NCBI GenBank assembly: GCA_902806405.1
Contig: CADCWL010000031.1
Location: 1 to 41,976, forward strand
DNA: 41,976 bases
DNA from: an uncultured Thermomicrobiales bacterium
GTDB taxonomy: Bacteria; Chloroflexota; Chloroflexia; Thermomicrobiales; UBA6265
Reading direction: 5' to 3'
Under the pieces are notes generated by a model. The model was not told where the DNA came from and ran no database searches. It worked only from the letters and a program-made list of their open reading frames with translations. The position numbers were made by a program, and so were the translations under genes. Each line of letters begins with the position of its first letter. Within the stretch, counting starts at the first letter, position 1. Below are positions 30,772 to 37,952 of the stretch, in pieces.

Positions 30772-32100
30772 TTATGCGTCGGCGGCGCGTGCCCCTCCAT
30801 CCAAACCTGACGCCGCCGGGCGCAAGGTCGCCAGCGCCATGTCCGCGAGTTCCCGCGTCGGCGCCATGACATAGTCGACCCGGGCGCCGTCGCGGACGAT
30901 GCGGGCAGCCCGCTCGCCCGTGACCAACGTCGCGTCGTCCGCGCTCCCGTCCGCGAAGGCAGCACCGAAGCGGGTCTCGTCGTCGGCCTGGAGGGCGCGC
31001 GAAAAGGCGACCGCTTCCTCGTCGCTGTCCCAGACGCTCTGCCAGACGAGAACCTCCTGCTCTCCGTTCCCCCAGAGGGCGTAGCGGTCTCCGTCCCAGC
31101 CGGCGGCGGCGTTCCTCGCCCCCTCGGGGAGGTTCAGGCCGCCGGTCGCCAGGTTCAGACCCTCCCCCGGTTGGAGGTCGGCCAGGACGACGGCCGTCTG
31201 CAGTTCGCCGACGACGTCCTCGTCGACGACCGCCCAGCCGGCACCGAGGACGGGGGCGAGGTCCGGCAGCGTCACCGCCGTCGGCTCGTCCCGCTCGAGG
31301 TACTTCTCCGGATGGAGGACCTGCTCGGTAGAGGCGGGCAGGTCCCGGTAGGCGGCGTTGACCGCCGGCCAGCCCCCCTCGCCGCGGAGCGCCTCGACGA
31401 ACGGTTGGCCGGCGACGTAGGGAAAGATCAGCCCGATCGGGAGGATCGCCGGCGCGGAGTCGAGCAGCGGTGTTTCCAGCTGCGCCCCGAACGACGCCGC
31501 CGCGGCCCGCGCGGCCAGACCCGGGTTCGCCAGCAGGTAGTCGGTGGAGGCGACCGTGGCGTCCCCCTCGTAGAGGGCCGCCGCCGCCAGCGCGGCGTCG
31601 TCGGAGCGCTCCGCGTCGGCGTCGGCGAGCTCGCCGAGCCCGAGGTGCTGGTCCTGGAGGGCGTGGACGACCTCGTGGGCGTAGGTGAACTCCTCCAGCG
31701 CGCCGAAGTCCCCCCCGCCGATGACGACCATCCGGTCCGTCTCCGGGTCGTAGAAACCCGCGACCTGCTCGGTCAGGAGGTCGACGTAGACGGCGGCAAG
31801 GTCGGTCCCCTCCGGGATCAGCCCAAAGGCGGTCCAGGCGCGGGCGTCGGCCGCGGCCTCCTCGGGCGGGTAGTCCTCGGCGACCATCGTCAGCAGGTCC
31901 GCCCGCAGCTCTTCTTGGGTGAAGAAGGTCTCGACGATCTCCGCCTTGATCGGCAGCTGCCGGACCTCGGCCGTCTCGGCCGCGACCCGGTCGAAATCCG
32001 CGGCGAGATCGTCCTGAGCAACAACGCCCGGCATCCCGGCGAGGACGGCTGCGGCAACGGCGGCGGACGCCAGCGTGGCCCAGCGGGAGATGGTGGGCAC
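30772..32100 (-). CDS. Secreted HExxH protein, putative zinc metalloprotease
   Basis: This 442-residue protein starts at a GTG at 32100 with AAGGAGA about 10 bases upstream. The signal peptide is MPTISRWATLASAAVAAAVL with cleavage likely after GVVAQ. The zinc site is seen in YAHEVVHALQDQHL (His142, Glu143, His146), and Glu178 in ALYEGDATVAS is a likely third ligand, giving a gluzincin-like arrangement. Upstream, GFYDPETDRMVVIGGGD forms the strand before the active-site helix. The C-terminal 150 residues (DGDRYALWGNGEQEVLVWQS) look like a separate beta-rich domain. Such proteins occur in Chloroflexota and Deinococci and are annotated as hypothetical (recalled). The peptidase function is inferred from the motif, and the target is unknown. 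It is divergent from the LEA-like cluster. Confidence 0.8.
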   Translation of the reverse strand: MPTISRWATLASAAVAAAVLAGMPGVVAQDDLAADFDRVAAETAEVRQLPIKAEIVETFFTQEELRADLLTMVAEDYPPEEAAADARAWTAFGLIPEGTDLAAVYVDLLTEQVAGFYDPETDRMVVIGGGDFGALEEFTYAHEVVHALQDQHLGLGELADADAERSDDAALAAAALYEGDATVASTDYLLANPGLAARAAAASFGAQLETPLLDSAPAILPIGLIFPYVAGQPFVEALRGEGGWPAVNAAYRDLPASTEQVLHPEKYLERDEPTAVTLPDLAPVLGAGWAVVDEDVVGELQTAVVLADLQPGEGLNLATGGLNLPEGARNAAAGWDGDRYALWGNGEQEVLVWQSVWDSDEEAVAFSRALQADDETRFGAAFADGSADDATLVTGERAARIVRDGARVDYVMAPTRELADMALATLRPAASGLDGGARAADA

Positions 32101-32428
32101 GGCGTGCGGTCTCCTTCGGGGGGAGCCATCCGGTGGCTCCGAGCCCCACGACGCAATCGGGACGGCGGACGGCGGCGGAGCTGGGCGATGGGGAGGCGCA
32201 CCCCACCCCGTTCAGGATACGTCGTTGATCGTGGCCGTGAACGCCGCGATCGGGTGGCGGGTAGCGATCGCTGCGCCGGCCCGCGGCGCGCCGGTCGGAA
32301 GACGCGCCGCGCCCGCGAACGATGTGGCACTTCCCTTGCGTACTGGCCGGGTAGCGGTCGCAACCCGGCGGCGGGCGTCTGGAATGCCCGGTATCGGCGG
32401 CGACCGGGTATTGTCAGGAGAGTGCAGG
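32101..32428. other. Divergent intergenic region between the metalloprotease and LEA-like cluster
   Basis: About 328 bp with no gene. It must hold two divergent promoters. Two related CCGGGTA-containing blocks near 32346 and 32395 resemble one another and could be regulatory, but no clear -35/-10 pair is seen. Confidence 0.3.
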
Positions 32429-32962
32429 ATGAGCGAATCGAGGACGCCCGGCGCAGCGACGACGATCTACTATGGCGGCTCGGGGCAGCAGGGCGACCAG
32501 TCAGCGGGGTCGGGCGCCGAGCAGGCCGGCCAGGCCGCGGGCCAAGCCAAGGAGAAGGCGACCCAGGTTGCCGGCCAGGCGAAGGAGCAGGCGACCCAGG
32601 TTGCCGGCCAGGCGAAGGAGCAGGCGACGCAGGCCGTCGGCACCGCCATGGAGAAGGCGGGCCAGGTGGCCGACCAGGCGACGACCCAGGTTGACGCCGG
32701 CATGGACAAGGCCGCCGGCGGGCTCGACAAGGCCGCCGACATGCTCCGCCAGAAGTCCGAGTCGATGGGTGGCCAGGGGAGCCAGGTCCAGTCGATCGCC
32801 GGCGCGGCGGCGGTGCAGCTCGAGAAGGGCGCCCAGTACCTGAAGGACAAGGACACCGACCAGATCGTGGCCGACCTTGAGGCGATGGTCAGGCAGAAGC
32901 CGACCCAGACCCTGCTCGTCGCCGTCGGCGTCGGTTTCCTCCTGTCCAAGGTCGTGCGCTAA
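32429..32962 (+). CDS. LEA-like 11-residue-repeat protein with C-terminal membrane anchor
   Basis: This 177-residue protein starts at an ATG at 32429 (AGGAG 8 bases upstream). Residues about 30-70 are 11-residue amphipathic repeats (AGQAKEQATQV), the class seen in late-embryogenesis-abundant and apolipoprotein-like helices. They continue less regularly to about residue 120 (GLDKAADMLRQKSESM). The C-terminus reads DQIVADLEAMVRQKPTQTLL then a short hydrophobic end (VAVGVGFLLSKVVR), like the ElaB/YqjD tail anchor. It is probably an amphipathic coiled rod lying on or tethered to the inner membrane, protecting it under drying, heat or osmotic stress. It heads a cluster of four envelope proteins on the same strand. 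Confidence 0.8.
   Translation: MSESRTPGAATTIYYGGSGQQGDQSAGSGAEQAGQAAGQAKEKATQVAGQAKEQATQVAGQAKEQATQAVGTAMEKAGQVADQATTQVDAGMDKAAGGLDKAADMLRQKSESMGGQGSQVQSIAGAAAVQLEKGAQYLKDKDTDQIVADLEAMVRQKPTQTLLVAVGVGFLLSKVVR
32537..32635 (+). repeat. Three tandem 33-bp repeats coding the LEA-like motif
   Basis: Three units begin at 32537, 32570 and 32603, each 33 bp (11 codons). The second and third are identical over about 27 bases (core GGCCAGGCGAAGGAGCAGGC). Such DNA identity points to recent expansion, and copy number may vary between strains. Confidence 0.7.
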
Positions 32963-32988
32963 CCGGCGCGCGCGCCGCGGGAGGACGG

Positions 32989-33447
32989 ATGTCCATGAAC
33001 ACCAGGGAGGACGCACGGGGCGGCGACGGCACGGGCGGCCGCTACCAGTTGGCCGGGGCGCCGGAAGGACTCGGCTCGCTGATTTCCGGCGTCATCGGCG
33101 ATCTCCAGGATCTGCTTCGGGCCGAGGTTAAGCTGGCCCAGACGGAGATCAAGGAGGACGCCAGCGCCGCCGGCAAGGCGCTTGCCTTTATCGCCGCCGG
33201 CGCCTTCATCGGGCTCGTCGGTTTGATCTTCCTGATCCAGGCGATCGTCTGGATCCTCGACGAGTTCGTCAACGACTGGCTCGCCGCCACCATCGTCGCG
33301 CTCGCCCTGCTCGCGATCGCCGCGATCCTCGCGCTCAGCGGCAAGAACAAGCTGAGCGCGACCAGCCTGAAGCCGCAGCAGACGATCGAGACGTTGCAGG
33401 AGGACCAGCAATGGGCCAAACAGCAGATCAACTCCGCCAAGAGATAG
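32989..33447 (+). CDS. Holin-X/DUF1469-type phage-holin-superfamily membrane protein (first copy)
   Basis: A 152-residue protein, from an ATG at 32989 or 32995 behind GGGAGG. After a polar head comes the family pattern SLISGVIGDLQDLLRAEVKL then AQTEIKEDASAAGKALAF. Two membrane helices follow (AFIAAGAFIGLVGLIFLIQA and ATIVALALLAIAAILALSG), and the C-terminal tail is SLKPQQTIETLQEDQQWAK. Despite the name these are chromosomal envelope proteins with no lysis role shown; they often accompany YqjD/ElaB and DUF3618 genes, as here. Its end overlaps the DUF3618 gene by 37 bases. Confidence 0.85.
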   Translation: MSMNTREDARGGDGTGGRYQLAGAPEGLGSLISGVIGDLQDLLRAEVKLAQTEIKEDASAAGKALAFIAAGAFIGLVGLIFLIQAIVWILDEFVNDWLAATIVALALLAIAAILALSGKNKLSATSLKPQQTIETLQEDQQWAKQQINSAKR

Positions 33448-34082
33448 AGCAAAAGCGCGAGGACGCTGCCTCGAAGATCGACCAGATCGAGTCTCGGGTC
33501 CAAGACATCCCCCAGATGGCCAGGGACACGATGACCGACACGGTTCAACAGGCGAAGGAGACGGTCACCGGGACCGTCGAGCAGTTGAAGCAGAGCTTCG
33601 ACTTCAAGCAGCAGGTGGAGGAGCGGCCACTGGCGGTCCTTGGCGCGGCGCTCGCGGGCGGTTTCTTGCTCGGCGGGATCATGGGCGGCGGCAAGGGTGG
33701 GCAGCAGGGCGGCGGCCAGTACGCTGGTATGTCGCAGGGCGGCATGGGAAGCGGTCTCCGTAGCGCCGCCAAGAGCTCCGGCCTCGAGGAGCAGTTGAGC
33801 GGGATCATGGGCGCCGTGATGGGGATGGCGACCGAGCGGGTCCGCTCCACCGTCGAGCAGAGCTTTCCTCAGATCGCTGAGCGGATGCAGGCGGGACAGT
33901 CACCCCAGTCGGGGCAGCAGCCCCAACCGCCCCGGATGAGCGGAGGATCGGGCGGCGCGTTGCCTGCAGGCGGCGGGTCGTCCTCGGCCGCGGTGACCGA
34001 TGCCTCGGGTCGGCCAACCCCGTACTTCTCGGACCAGCCCGGGCAGGCGAGCGGCACCACCGGAACGAACGTTCGCGGTTAG
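33411..34082 (+). CDS. DUF3618-domain protein with Gly/Gln-rich tail
   Basis: This 223-residue protein starts at an ATG at 33411 inside the preceding gene. The N-terminus is the DUF3618 helix, TADQLRQEIEQKREDAASKI, followed by a coiled stretch and a single membrane-like segment (ERPLAVLGAALAGGFLLGGI). After that come a Gly/Gln-rich region, an amphipathic helix (SGLEEQLSGIMGAVMGMATE) and a disordered Ser/Gly/Pro tail to the end. DUF3618 proteins of Actinobacteria and Chloroflexota sit beside Holin-X genes. The domain is thought to bind or organise membrane partners, without a known reaction. It is probably translationally coupled to the gene before it. Confidence 0.82.
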   Translation: MGQTADQLRQEIEQKREDAASKIDQIESRVQDIPQMARDTMTDTVQQAKETVTGTVEQLKQSFDFKQQVEERPLAVLGAALAGGFLLGGIMGGGKGGQQGGGQYAGMSQGGMGSGLRSAAKSSGLEEQLSGIMGAVMGMATERVRSTVEQSFPQIAERMQAGQSPQSGQQPQPPRMSGGSGGALPAGGGSSSAAVTDASGRPTPYFSDQPGQASGTTGTNVRG

Positions 34083-34253
34083 GGTCTGACGCACCAATCG
34101 GTTGGGCGTTTTGCAGGGAGAGGAGCCGAGCCGCGTTCGGGGCCGTGGTGCCCGGGACGCGGCTCGTTCGTCGTCTCTCGGATCGCAGCGTGAACGGGCG
34201 ATGCCGCCCCATCGACCGCCGGTCGAGCGGGCCGGCCAGTGGAGGAACTTCCG

Positions 34254-34811
34254 ATGGGACAGGGATTGGCGGGTGGCCCGGCGTCGTCCGGTCGGGATGT
34301 GGTTTTGGAGCAAGGCCAAGGGGCGACCGGTAATCCCGGTCGGGATGCTGGGCCGGCCTCTTCCGGCGGCGGGTTGACGGCCTCTGCCGTTCGCGCCTTC
34401 ACCGGCGGTGGAATGGGCGGCCTCGTGACGGGCGTCGTCCGGGACCTGCAGGGGATTCTTCGGGGCGAGATCCAGCTCGCGAAAACCGAGCTCAAGGAGG
34501 AGGCAACGGTTGCCGCCGGCGGCGCTGCCTCAATTGCCGCGGGTGGGGTAATCGCCCTCGTCGGCGGCGCATTCCTCCTCAACGCCGTCGTCGATCTGCT
34601 GGCGAAGATCATGCCCCGTTGGCTGGCCAGTTCGCTTGTCGGCCTCGGCCTGCTCGGCGCCGCCGGGAGCCTGGGTGTCAGCGGTAAGGAGAAGCTGAGC
34701 GGGACGAAACTGGCGCCGACGCGCACCGCGCAGTCGTTGCAAGAGACGACCGCGTGGGCGAAGGAGAAGTTCGCGACGGTGACAGGGCGGTGGGGCGGCG
34801 CCGAGGTTTGA
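34254..34811 (+). CDS. Holin-X/DUF1469-type membrane protein (second copy)
   Basis: A 185-residue protein. The ATG at 34254 lies 6 bases behind GGAGGAA, which decides the start over the GTG at 34239. A 60-residue Gly/Ser-rich disordered head precedes the domain, GLVTGVVRDLQGILRGEIQL then AKTELKEEATVAAGGAASIA. Two helices follow (IAAGGVIALVGGAFLLNAVV and WLASSLVGLGLLGAAGSLG), and the tail TRTAQSLQETTAWAKEKF parallels that of the first copy. The two share the RDLQ.ilR.Eiqlaktelke core, so they are paralogues within one cluster, with the second gaining the long head. A strong hairpin 37 bp downstream likely ends the transcript. Confidence 0.85.
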   Translation: MGQGLAGGPASSGRDVVLEQGQGATGNPGRDAGPASSGGGLTASAVRAFTGGGMGGLVTGVVRDLQGILRGEIQLAKTELKEEATVAAGGAASIAAGGVIALVGGAFLLNAVVDLLAKIMPRWLASSLVGLGLLGAAGSLGVSGKEKLSGTKLAPTRTAQSLQETTAWAKEKFATVTGRWGGAEV

Positions 34812-34847
34812 GTGCGTCGTTGGCGCCTCGGACGTGATGCCCGGTCG

Positions 34848-34879
34848 GTGACGGGGGAGACCCAGGTCTCCCCCGTCAC
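34848..34879 (+). terminator. Perfect 15-bp hairpin after the Holin-X cluster
   Basis: Left arm GTGACGGGGGAGACC pairs perfectly with the right arm around CA. It begins 37 bp beyond the last gene of the LEA-like cluster. No U-tract follows. It is a likely transcript end or 3' stabiliser. Confidence 0.55.
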
Positions 34880-35584
34880 TAACCGGACATCGACGGCGTC
34901 GCGCTGCGCCGTCATGGCGTGCCGAGGGGTTCTCAGCGTTCTCGGCCTGGTGGGCGCCGGGTTGGCGGCGATGTCAGCGCGGTCAAGATCCCCATCGTCG
35001 CCGACGATTCGGTCGTGATCGTTGTGGTGGCAGGAGAAGGAACCGGCCGAAACGCGGCGTAGCCGGCGGGAGGTGACGGCCTTCAAGGCGCCGATTTCTG
35101 GCCCACTCCTGGACGTCACTCAAGGCCCCGCGTCGCCCGTGCGGTGAAGCGAGGCGCCGGGGTCGAGGGTGAGGACCGGGGCTTGATGAATCTCCCGTCT
35201 CGACGCCGGTTGCGTCGGTGGGAGACGCGGGCACCCGCCGCCCGCCAAGGCCTGTGATCGCGGCCCGATGTCGACTGTTCAACCCTGGAGGGGATCGATT
35301 CATCGCGCCCTCATCCTTGGGTGGCGTCACGCGTCGTCCGTTTTTCTCGGGGCCGGTGCCAACGACGGCGCCGCGGACGTGATTCGGCGTCGACGACGAA
35401 CGGGTCGGCGTCGACGTCGAGGAACCGGCGCGGAAGGTCCAGACATGCCGCCTCGACCGCCTGCCCCAACAGACACGGCGGGTCCTACACGTCGTTGGCA
35501 ACCCGGGACACTTCCGCCTCGGCGGCGTCGTACCCCAGCAATGACCGACCGGCGAGGATGGTGCTCCCGATCGCACGTCACGGC
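34880..35584. other. Gene-poor gap with possible coding relic
   Basis: About 700 bp without an intact gene. On the minus strand 35560-35350 reads like protein, with an internal TAG: ILAGRSLLGYDAAEAEVSRV then ANDV, stop, DPPCLLGQAVEAACLDLPRR and FLDVDADPFVVDAES. Third positions are mostly G or C. I do not recognise the family. It is probably another decayed gene. Nothing clear is seen in 34890-35340. Confidence 0.35.
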
Positions 35585-36394
35585 CTAGCTCTGGCCGTTT
35601 TGCTCCCGCCACCACCCCGCGATCGCGTCCGCGCGGGCAATCCATACGTCCCCGGCGTCGACCGCGTAGTCGAGGAGACGGGCGACCGCGCGCGACGGCC
35701 CAGGCCGCCCGGCGACGAATGGGTGGAGGGTGAGGCACATCAGCTTCCCCTCGGCCCGCAGCTGGTCAAGGTCCTCCCGCCAGAACTCGTATGCCTGCTG
35801 TGGGGTCAGCAGACGGTCGACGAAGAATGGGTAGTCGTCATATAGCCACGAGGGCGGGAGTTGGACGAGCGGCGGCCGCGTCGGGTCGGGTGAGGTTGCG
35901 TAGGGCAGGTCGCCGCCCGGCTCGTCCATTGCCCAGGCGAAACCGAGCTCCTGCAGGACCGGAAAGGTGTGGTCGTCGTAGCGCCAGCCAGGCGACTTGT
36001 GGCCGGTCGGGACGACGCCGGTGATCCGGGTCAGCGTCTCCCGCGTCCGCGCCACGTCGGTGCGCTGCTCGTCGCGGCTCAGCCCGTTGTAGGCGTGGTG
36101 GTCCCAGGAGTGGCAGGCGACCTCGTGCCCCTCGGCGATCGCGCGCCGGACGAGGTCTGGGCGCTCCTCCGCAACGCGGCCGACCCAGCAGAAGGAGCCG
36201 GTGACGTCCACATCGGCCAGCAGGCCGAGCAGGCGCTCCGTCCCGGTTGGGTCGTAGGCGGTCTGATGGATCCAGAAGGCGTCCGGGGTGCGCGCGTTCG
36301 TCTCGCCGTAGTGGCCGTCGACGTCGATACTGACGCAGAGGGCGGCGCGGTAGCCGGCGGGCCAGGAGATGGACGGCGGTCCCCCGTCGCTCAT
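35585..36394 (-). CDS. Polysaccharide-deacetylase (NodB) family hydrolase
   Basis: This 269-residue protein starts at an ATG at 36394 that overlaps the stop of the aminotransferase gene (ATGA), which fixes the start. NodB motifs are present: Asp24/Asp26 in VSIDVDGHY, the metal-binding HSWDHH (His95, His99), KSPGWRYDD, and LTLHPF near the C-terminus. There is no signal peptide, so it acts in the cytoplasm. Together with the TGHKSPGWRYDD and GFAWAMDEPGGDLPY context, this favours the PuuE/HpPgdA-like branch, which includes cyclic-imide and allantoin hydrolases, rather than cell-wall deacetylases. Coupling to a PLP enzyme supports a small-molecule role. Exact substrate unknown. Confidence 0.87.
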   Translation of the reverse strand: MSDGGPPSISWPAGYRAALCVSIDVDGHYGETNARTPDAFWIHQTAYDPTGTERLLGLLADVDVTGSFCWVGRVAEERPDLVRRAIAEGHEVACHSWDHHAYNGLSRDEQRTDVARTRETLTRITGVVPTGHKSPGWRYDDHTFPVLQELGFAWAMDEPGGDLPYATSPDPTRPPLVQLPPSWLYDDYPFFVDRLLTPQQAYEFWREDLDQLRAEGKLMCLTLHPFVAGRPGPSRAVARLLDYAVDAGDVWIARADAIAGWWREQNGQS

Positions 36395-37596
36395 GCCGGC
36401 GCCGCCGCGTTGTCGGCCGTCCCCGCCGCCACGACCTCGCCGATCGTCGCCACCAGCGCGTCGATCTCCTCGTCCGTGTGCCACCAAGCGCAGGCGATGC
36501 GGGCCACGGTTGGGCCGGGCGGGTAGGCGACGTAGCGGATCGTCAGGTTCCGCTCGTAGAGGCGCGCTGTCATCACCTGCGGCGTCATCCCCGGCGCCTG
36601 GAGGCAGACGAGACCGGCCATTCGGTCCCGGGGCGTCGTCACCGTCACGCCGTTGAGCCGGCTCAGTCCGTCCCAGCAGCGGCGGCCCAGCTCCGCCGTC
36701 CGGGCGTACGCCCAGTCGAGGCCGACCTCGTCGCGCAGCCAGAGGAGGGCGGCCTCCTGGGCGAGGACGGCGGGGCCGTAGAACTCGCCGATCTCGTAGC
36801 GGTTCGCGCCGGCGGCGGGGATCAGGTAGCCACTCGGATCGATCTGGGCGTAGCGGAGGTAGGTCGGCGCGATATCGGCGAGGCGGTCGCGGCGGACGTA
36901 GAGGGCGCCGGTCCCCTCCGGACCGCAGAGCCACTTCTGGCCGGCGAGGGCGTAGGCGTCGACGCCGAGGGCGTGGAGGTCGATCGGGACCTGGCCGCCG
37001 GCCTGCGCGCCGTCGACGACGACGAGGGCGCCGAACCGGTGCGCCGCCGCGGCCACGGCCGGCAGGTCGACGACCGCTCCGGAGGACCACATCACGTGGG
37101 AGAGGGCCACCGCCCGCGTCCGCGACGAGAGAAGGGCCCCGATCGCCTCGGCAACGTCCCCCTCGCCGTGGCCGATGTCCGCGTAGCGGATGGTGATCCC
37201 GTAGCGGTGGGCGAGCAGGCAGAGGGGGGCGATCAGCCCCGGGTGCTCCAGCGTCGTTGTCACCACCTCGTCACCGGGGTGCCAGCGGAGGCCGTTGAGG
37301 GCGGTGCTGATCCCTTCGGACGTGGAGTGGGTGAGCGCGATCTCGGCACCGTCCGCGCCGAACAGATCCGCGATCAGCTCGCGGACGCGGGCGTTGCGGA
37401 CCCAGTTCCCCTCGTAGATGCCGGGCACGATCCGGCCCGCGTCGCATTCCGCGCGGGAGGCCGCCATAAGCGCCGCCTGAGCTACCTCCGGCAGCGGCCC
37501 GTTCGTGCCGGCGTTAAAGTAGCCGGTCGCCGCCACCGCCGGCAGCTGCGCCCGCAACGCGTCGAGCTTGGGGTCGATCGCGACGTCCGTGACCAT
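36391..37596 (-). CDS. Class V aminotransferase-fold PLP enzyme
   Basis: This 401-residue protein starts at an ATG at 37596 (GGAGG about 5 bases upstream). The PLP site is clear: Lys221 in ALAGQKWLCGPEGTGALYV, Asp195 in LVVVDGAQAGGQVPID, and the phosphate-holding LTHSTSEGISTALNGL. The N-terminal YFNAGTNGPLPEVAQAALMA is typical of the cysteine-desulfurase/isopenicillin-N-epimerase group. The loop that carries the catalytic Cys in desulfurases is not obvious, so sulfur transfer is doubtful. An epimerase, lyase or transaminase reaction on an amino acid is more likely. It overlaps the NodB-type hydrolase gene by 4 bases. The two probably act in sequence on one substrate, which is inference. Confidence 0.88.
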   Translation of the reverse strand: MVTDVAIDPKLDALRAQLPAVAATGYFNAGTNGPLPEVAQAALMAASRAECDAGRIVPGIYEGNWVRNARVRELIADLFGADGAEIALTHSTSEGISTALNGLRWHPGDEVVTTTLEHPGLIAPLCLLAHRYGITIRYADIGHGEGDVAEAIGALLSSRTRAVALSHVMWSSGAVVDLPAVAAAAHRFGALVVVDGAQAGGQVPIDLHALGVDAYALAGQKWLCGPEGTGALYVRRDRLADIAPTYLRYAQIDPSGYLIPAAGANRYEIGEFYGPAVLAQEAALLWLRDEVGLDWAYARTAELGRRCWDGLSRLNGVTVTTPRDRMAGLVCLQAPGMTPQVMTARLYERNLTIRYVAYPPGPTVARIACAWWHTDEEIDALVATIGEVVAAGTADNAAAPA

Positions 37597-37952
37597 CAGT
37601 ACCTCCGGTGAGCTGCGAGCTGCGAGCTGTGAGTCGCCGGCTTACGGTCGTCGGTGGTTGGTCGACGGTGGCCGGTCGTTCGCCTTCCGCCGGCGAGCGT
37701 GCGGCGCCGCTCAACCGGCCATCCCTCGTGCCTCGGGGTGATTGCGGGGAGTGGCCGGGAACGAGGAACGTCGGGGTGCGGCGACGGTGGGGAGATGCCT
37801 GAATGCAGGCGGTTGCCAACCGGCGGCCGGAAGGGGCCAGTGGCTTGTCGCGTTCGTCCCGAGGGTGAAGGCCGCTGCGAGGAAGCACGACGGTGTTTGC
37901 CGGCGACGAGTATGCGGTTGGGTCATGGCGCCGGCGGCTGAGGGCCGAAGAC
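37597..37952. other. Intergenic region between two PLP-enzyme genes
   Basis: About 356 bp without a gene. It holds the 7-bp repeats at 37610-37633. The frames that cross it are Arg/Pro/Ser-rich and lack ribosome sites. I see no promoter that I would defend. Confidence 0.35.
37610..37633. repeat. Three tandem 7-bp repeats (GAGCTGC)
   Basis: GAGCTGC, GAGCTGC and GAGCTGT follow directly, then GAG. The array lies just upstream of the aminotransferase start on its promoter side. It is slippage-prone; function unknown. Confidence 0.5.

Noticed and set aside
36391-37596. Cysteine desulfurase supplying sulfur to MnmA
   Set aside because: No clear catalytic Cys loop is seen, and the gene is coupled to a NodB-type hydrolase about 19 kb away from mnmA.
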